Position numbers and translations under genes: made by a program | The notes under the pieces: model-generated | The model's database searches: none | What the model was told of the DNA's origin: nothing | What the model saw: the letters and a program-made list of their open reading frames with translations, nothing else | Shown: positions 5,577 to 6,257 of the stretch, piece after piece | How positions within the stretch are numbered: position 1 is the first letter of the stretch | Layout: the number at the start of each line of letters is the position of its first letter | Assembly (NCBI GenBank): GCA_015654495.1 | Contig: JAATGW010000526.1 | Coordinates: forward strand, 1 to 6,257 | DNA length: 6,257 nt | Source: Chitinophagales bacterium | Lineage (GTDB): Bacteria; Bacteroidota; Bacteroidia; Chitinophagales; Chitinophagaceae | Direction: 5' to 3'

Positions 5577-6056
5577 ATGACAACTATCGTGAAATTTCAG
5601 GACTGGACTTTTGAAGTTGACAGGCCATTAACTGAGCAAACTTATAAAGCGTTTTCAGGTAGCGGCGCTGAAAATTGCGGCTGTTATAACTGCAAAAATT
5701 ATGTTGCTTATCGAAACGAAGCTTTCCCCAAAGAAGTTATCAATCTATTTAATGACCTGGGTATTGATTATAAAAAAGAGGCCGAAATCTTTTCCTATGA
5801 TACCTTGCCTAATGGCTTGCATCACATGAGCGGGTGGTTTCATTTTAAAGGCCGGATATTGAAAGGTAAAAACTACCGTGATTCGCTACCTTCAGGTGGC
5901 CAAACATTTGAATTGACTCAATTAACAGACAAGTTCCTGATTGGTTTTACAGCAGAAAGTGATTTGACTTTTTTTGAAGACGATACAGGTTTAGTACAAT
6001 TGCAATTTGAGATATATATTCCCTGGGGTATCGACAAATCTTTTGAATCTTCTTAA
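5577..6056 (+). CDS. Unrecognised 159-aa protein with a CGCxxC motif
   Basis: The product is a 159-aa soluble protein starting MTTIVKFQDWTFEVDRPLTEQTY. A tight cysteine cluster, NCGCYNCKNY (33-42; C34, C36, C39), is followed by FPKEVINLFNDLGIDYKKEAEIF (50-72) and HHMSGWFHFKGRI (82-94), then a strand-rich C-terminal half ending in LQFEIYIPWGID. The CxCxxC-KN, LGID and GW-HF-G order looks like a conserved small family; I cannot name it or assign a function. The three cysteines could bind a metal or form part of a redox site (inference). No signal peptide is seen. It sits 42 nt after E5 and ends just before a hairpin that resembles the left end of another element. Confidence 0.78.
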   Translation: MTTIVKFQDWTFEVDRPLTEQTYKAFSGSGAENCGCYNCKNYVAYRNEAFPKEVINLFNDLGIDYKKEAEIFSYDTLPNGLHHMSGWFHFKGRILKGKNYRDSLPSGGQTFELTQLTDKFLIGFTAESDLTFFEDDTGLVQLQFEIYIPWGIDKSFESS

Positions 6057-6060
6057 CAAA

Positions 6061-6098
6061 TGTTCTAACGCACAGCATATGGTTTGAGAACAATTTTT
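6061..6098 (+). terminator. Possible terminator hairpin or element remnant (E6)
   Basis: TGTTCT (6061-6066) pairs with AGAACA (6087-6092), with AAC and GTT extending the stem across a small bulge, and the hairpin is followed by five T residues (6094-6098). This would serve as a weak intrinsic terminator for the 159-aa gene. The loop also holds ACGCACAGCAT, close to the family left core (CACAACAT), so it may be the start of a decayed element. No right core follows before the next gene. Confidence 0.4.
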
Positions 6099-6155
6099 CA
6101 GCCATCACTTTTTAAAGAGATACAACCAAATTTTTAATGACTAGTAAGTTTTTTA

Positions 6156-6257
6156 ATGAGAGCCGGAATTGAAATATATTTTTTTATCATCAGTTTTTGC
6201 CTTGCCACAACCGGCTATAAGCAGAAAACGACAGTGAAGACAATCTATTTTGAATCA
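6156..6257 (+). CDS. N-terminus of a probable secreted protein, cut by the right edge
   Basis: The frame is open from the ATG at 6156 to the window edge (34 codons). It begins MRAGIEIYFFIISFCLATTGYKQ, with one early Arg, a hydrophobic core (IYFFIISFCLATTG) and then polar residues KQKTTVKTIYFES, the shape of a Sec signal peptide. A Cys at about residue 15 has no good lipobox, so it is more likely a plain signal peptide than a lipoprotein signal. The family cannot be judged from this fragment. It follows a 60-nt AT-rich gap after the hairpin, with no clear promoter. Unlike the preceding genes, it is not directly preceded by a full hairpin element. Confidence 0.5.
   Translation, partial: MRAGIEIYFFIISFCLATTGYKQKTTVKTIYFES

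Overview
The window looks like a piece of a Bacteroidota chromosome or plasmid. The genes are AT-rich with many Lys, Asn and Ile codons, Shine-Dalgarno sequences are mostly absent, and the clearest promoter fits the Bacteroidota pattern (TTG, about 20 nt, then TAnnTTTG). The finer lineage is a guess. All convincing genes lie on the + strand.

Layout, left to right: (1) a possible 3' end of a gene cut by the left edge (2-166); (2) long hairpin element E1; (3) a complete RmuC-family gene (423-2045); (4) element E2; (5) a HigBA-type toxin-antitoxin pair (2313-3069) whose toxin has a premature stop and whose antitoxin reads into the next element; (6) element E3; (7) a small two-helix membrane protein (3135-3335) and an unrecognised 203-aa protein (3341-3952) packed 5 nt apart; (8) a 20-base remnant of an element (3961-3980); (9) an unrecognised cysteine-rich 185-aa protein (3993-4550); (10) element E4; (11) an unrecognised 163-aa protein (4808-5299); (12) element E5, about 90% identical to E4 over about 155 bp; (13) an unrecognised 159-aa protein with a CxCxxC motif (5577-6056); (14) a hairpin resembling an element left end or a terminator; (15) the start of a probable secreted protein running off the right edge (6156-6257).

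The unifying feature is the set of intergenic elements. Each begins within about 20 nt after a stop codon. Each has an AACAT(C/T) left core, internal inverted repeats that could fold much of the element into one long hairpin, and in most copies a GTTAGCT-like right core, after which the next gene starts 11-55 nt later. This is the architecture of an integron gene-cassette array: one or two promoter-poor genes per cassette, all in one orientation, separated by attC-like folded sites. The elements are longer (about 155-225 bp) than classical attC sites, and no integrase is present in this window. The cargo (a TA module, RmuC and several small orphan proteins) suits such an array. The genes do not form a pathway; what links them is the recombination-like scaffold.
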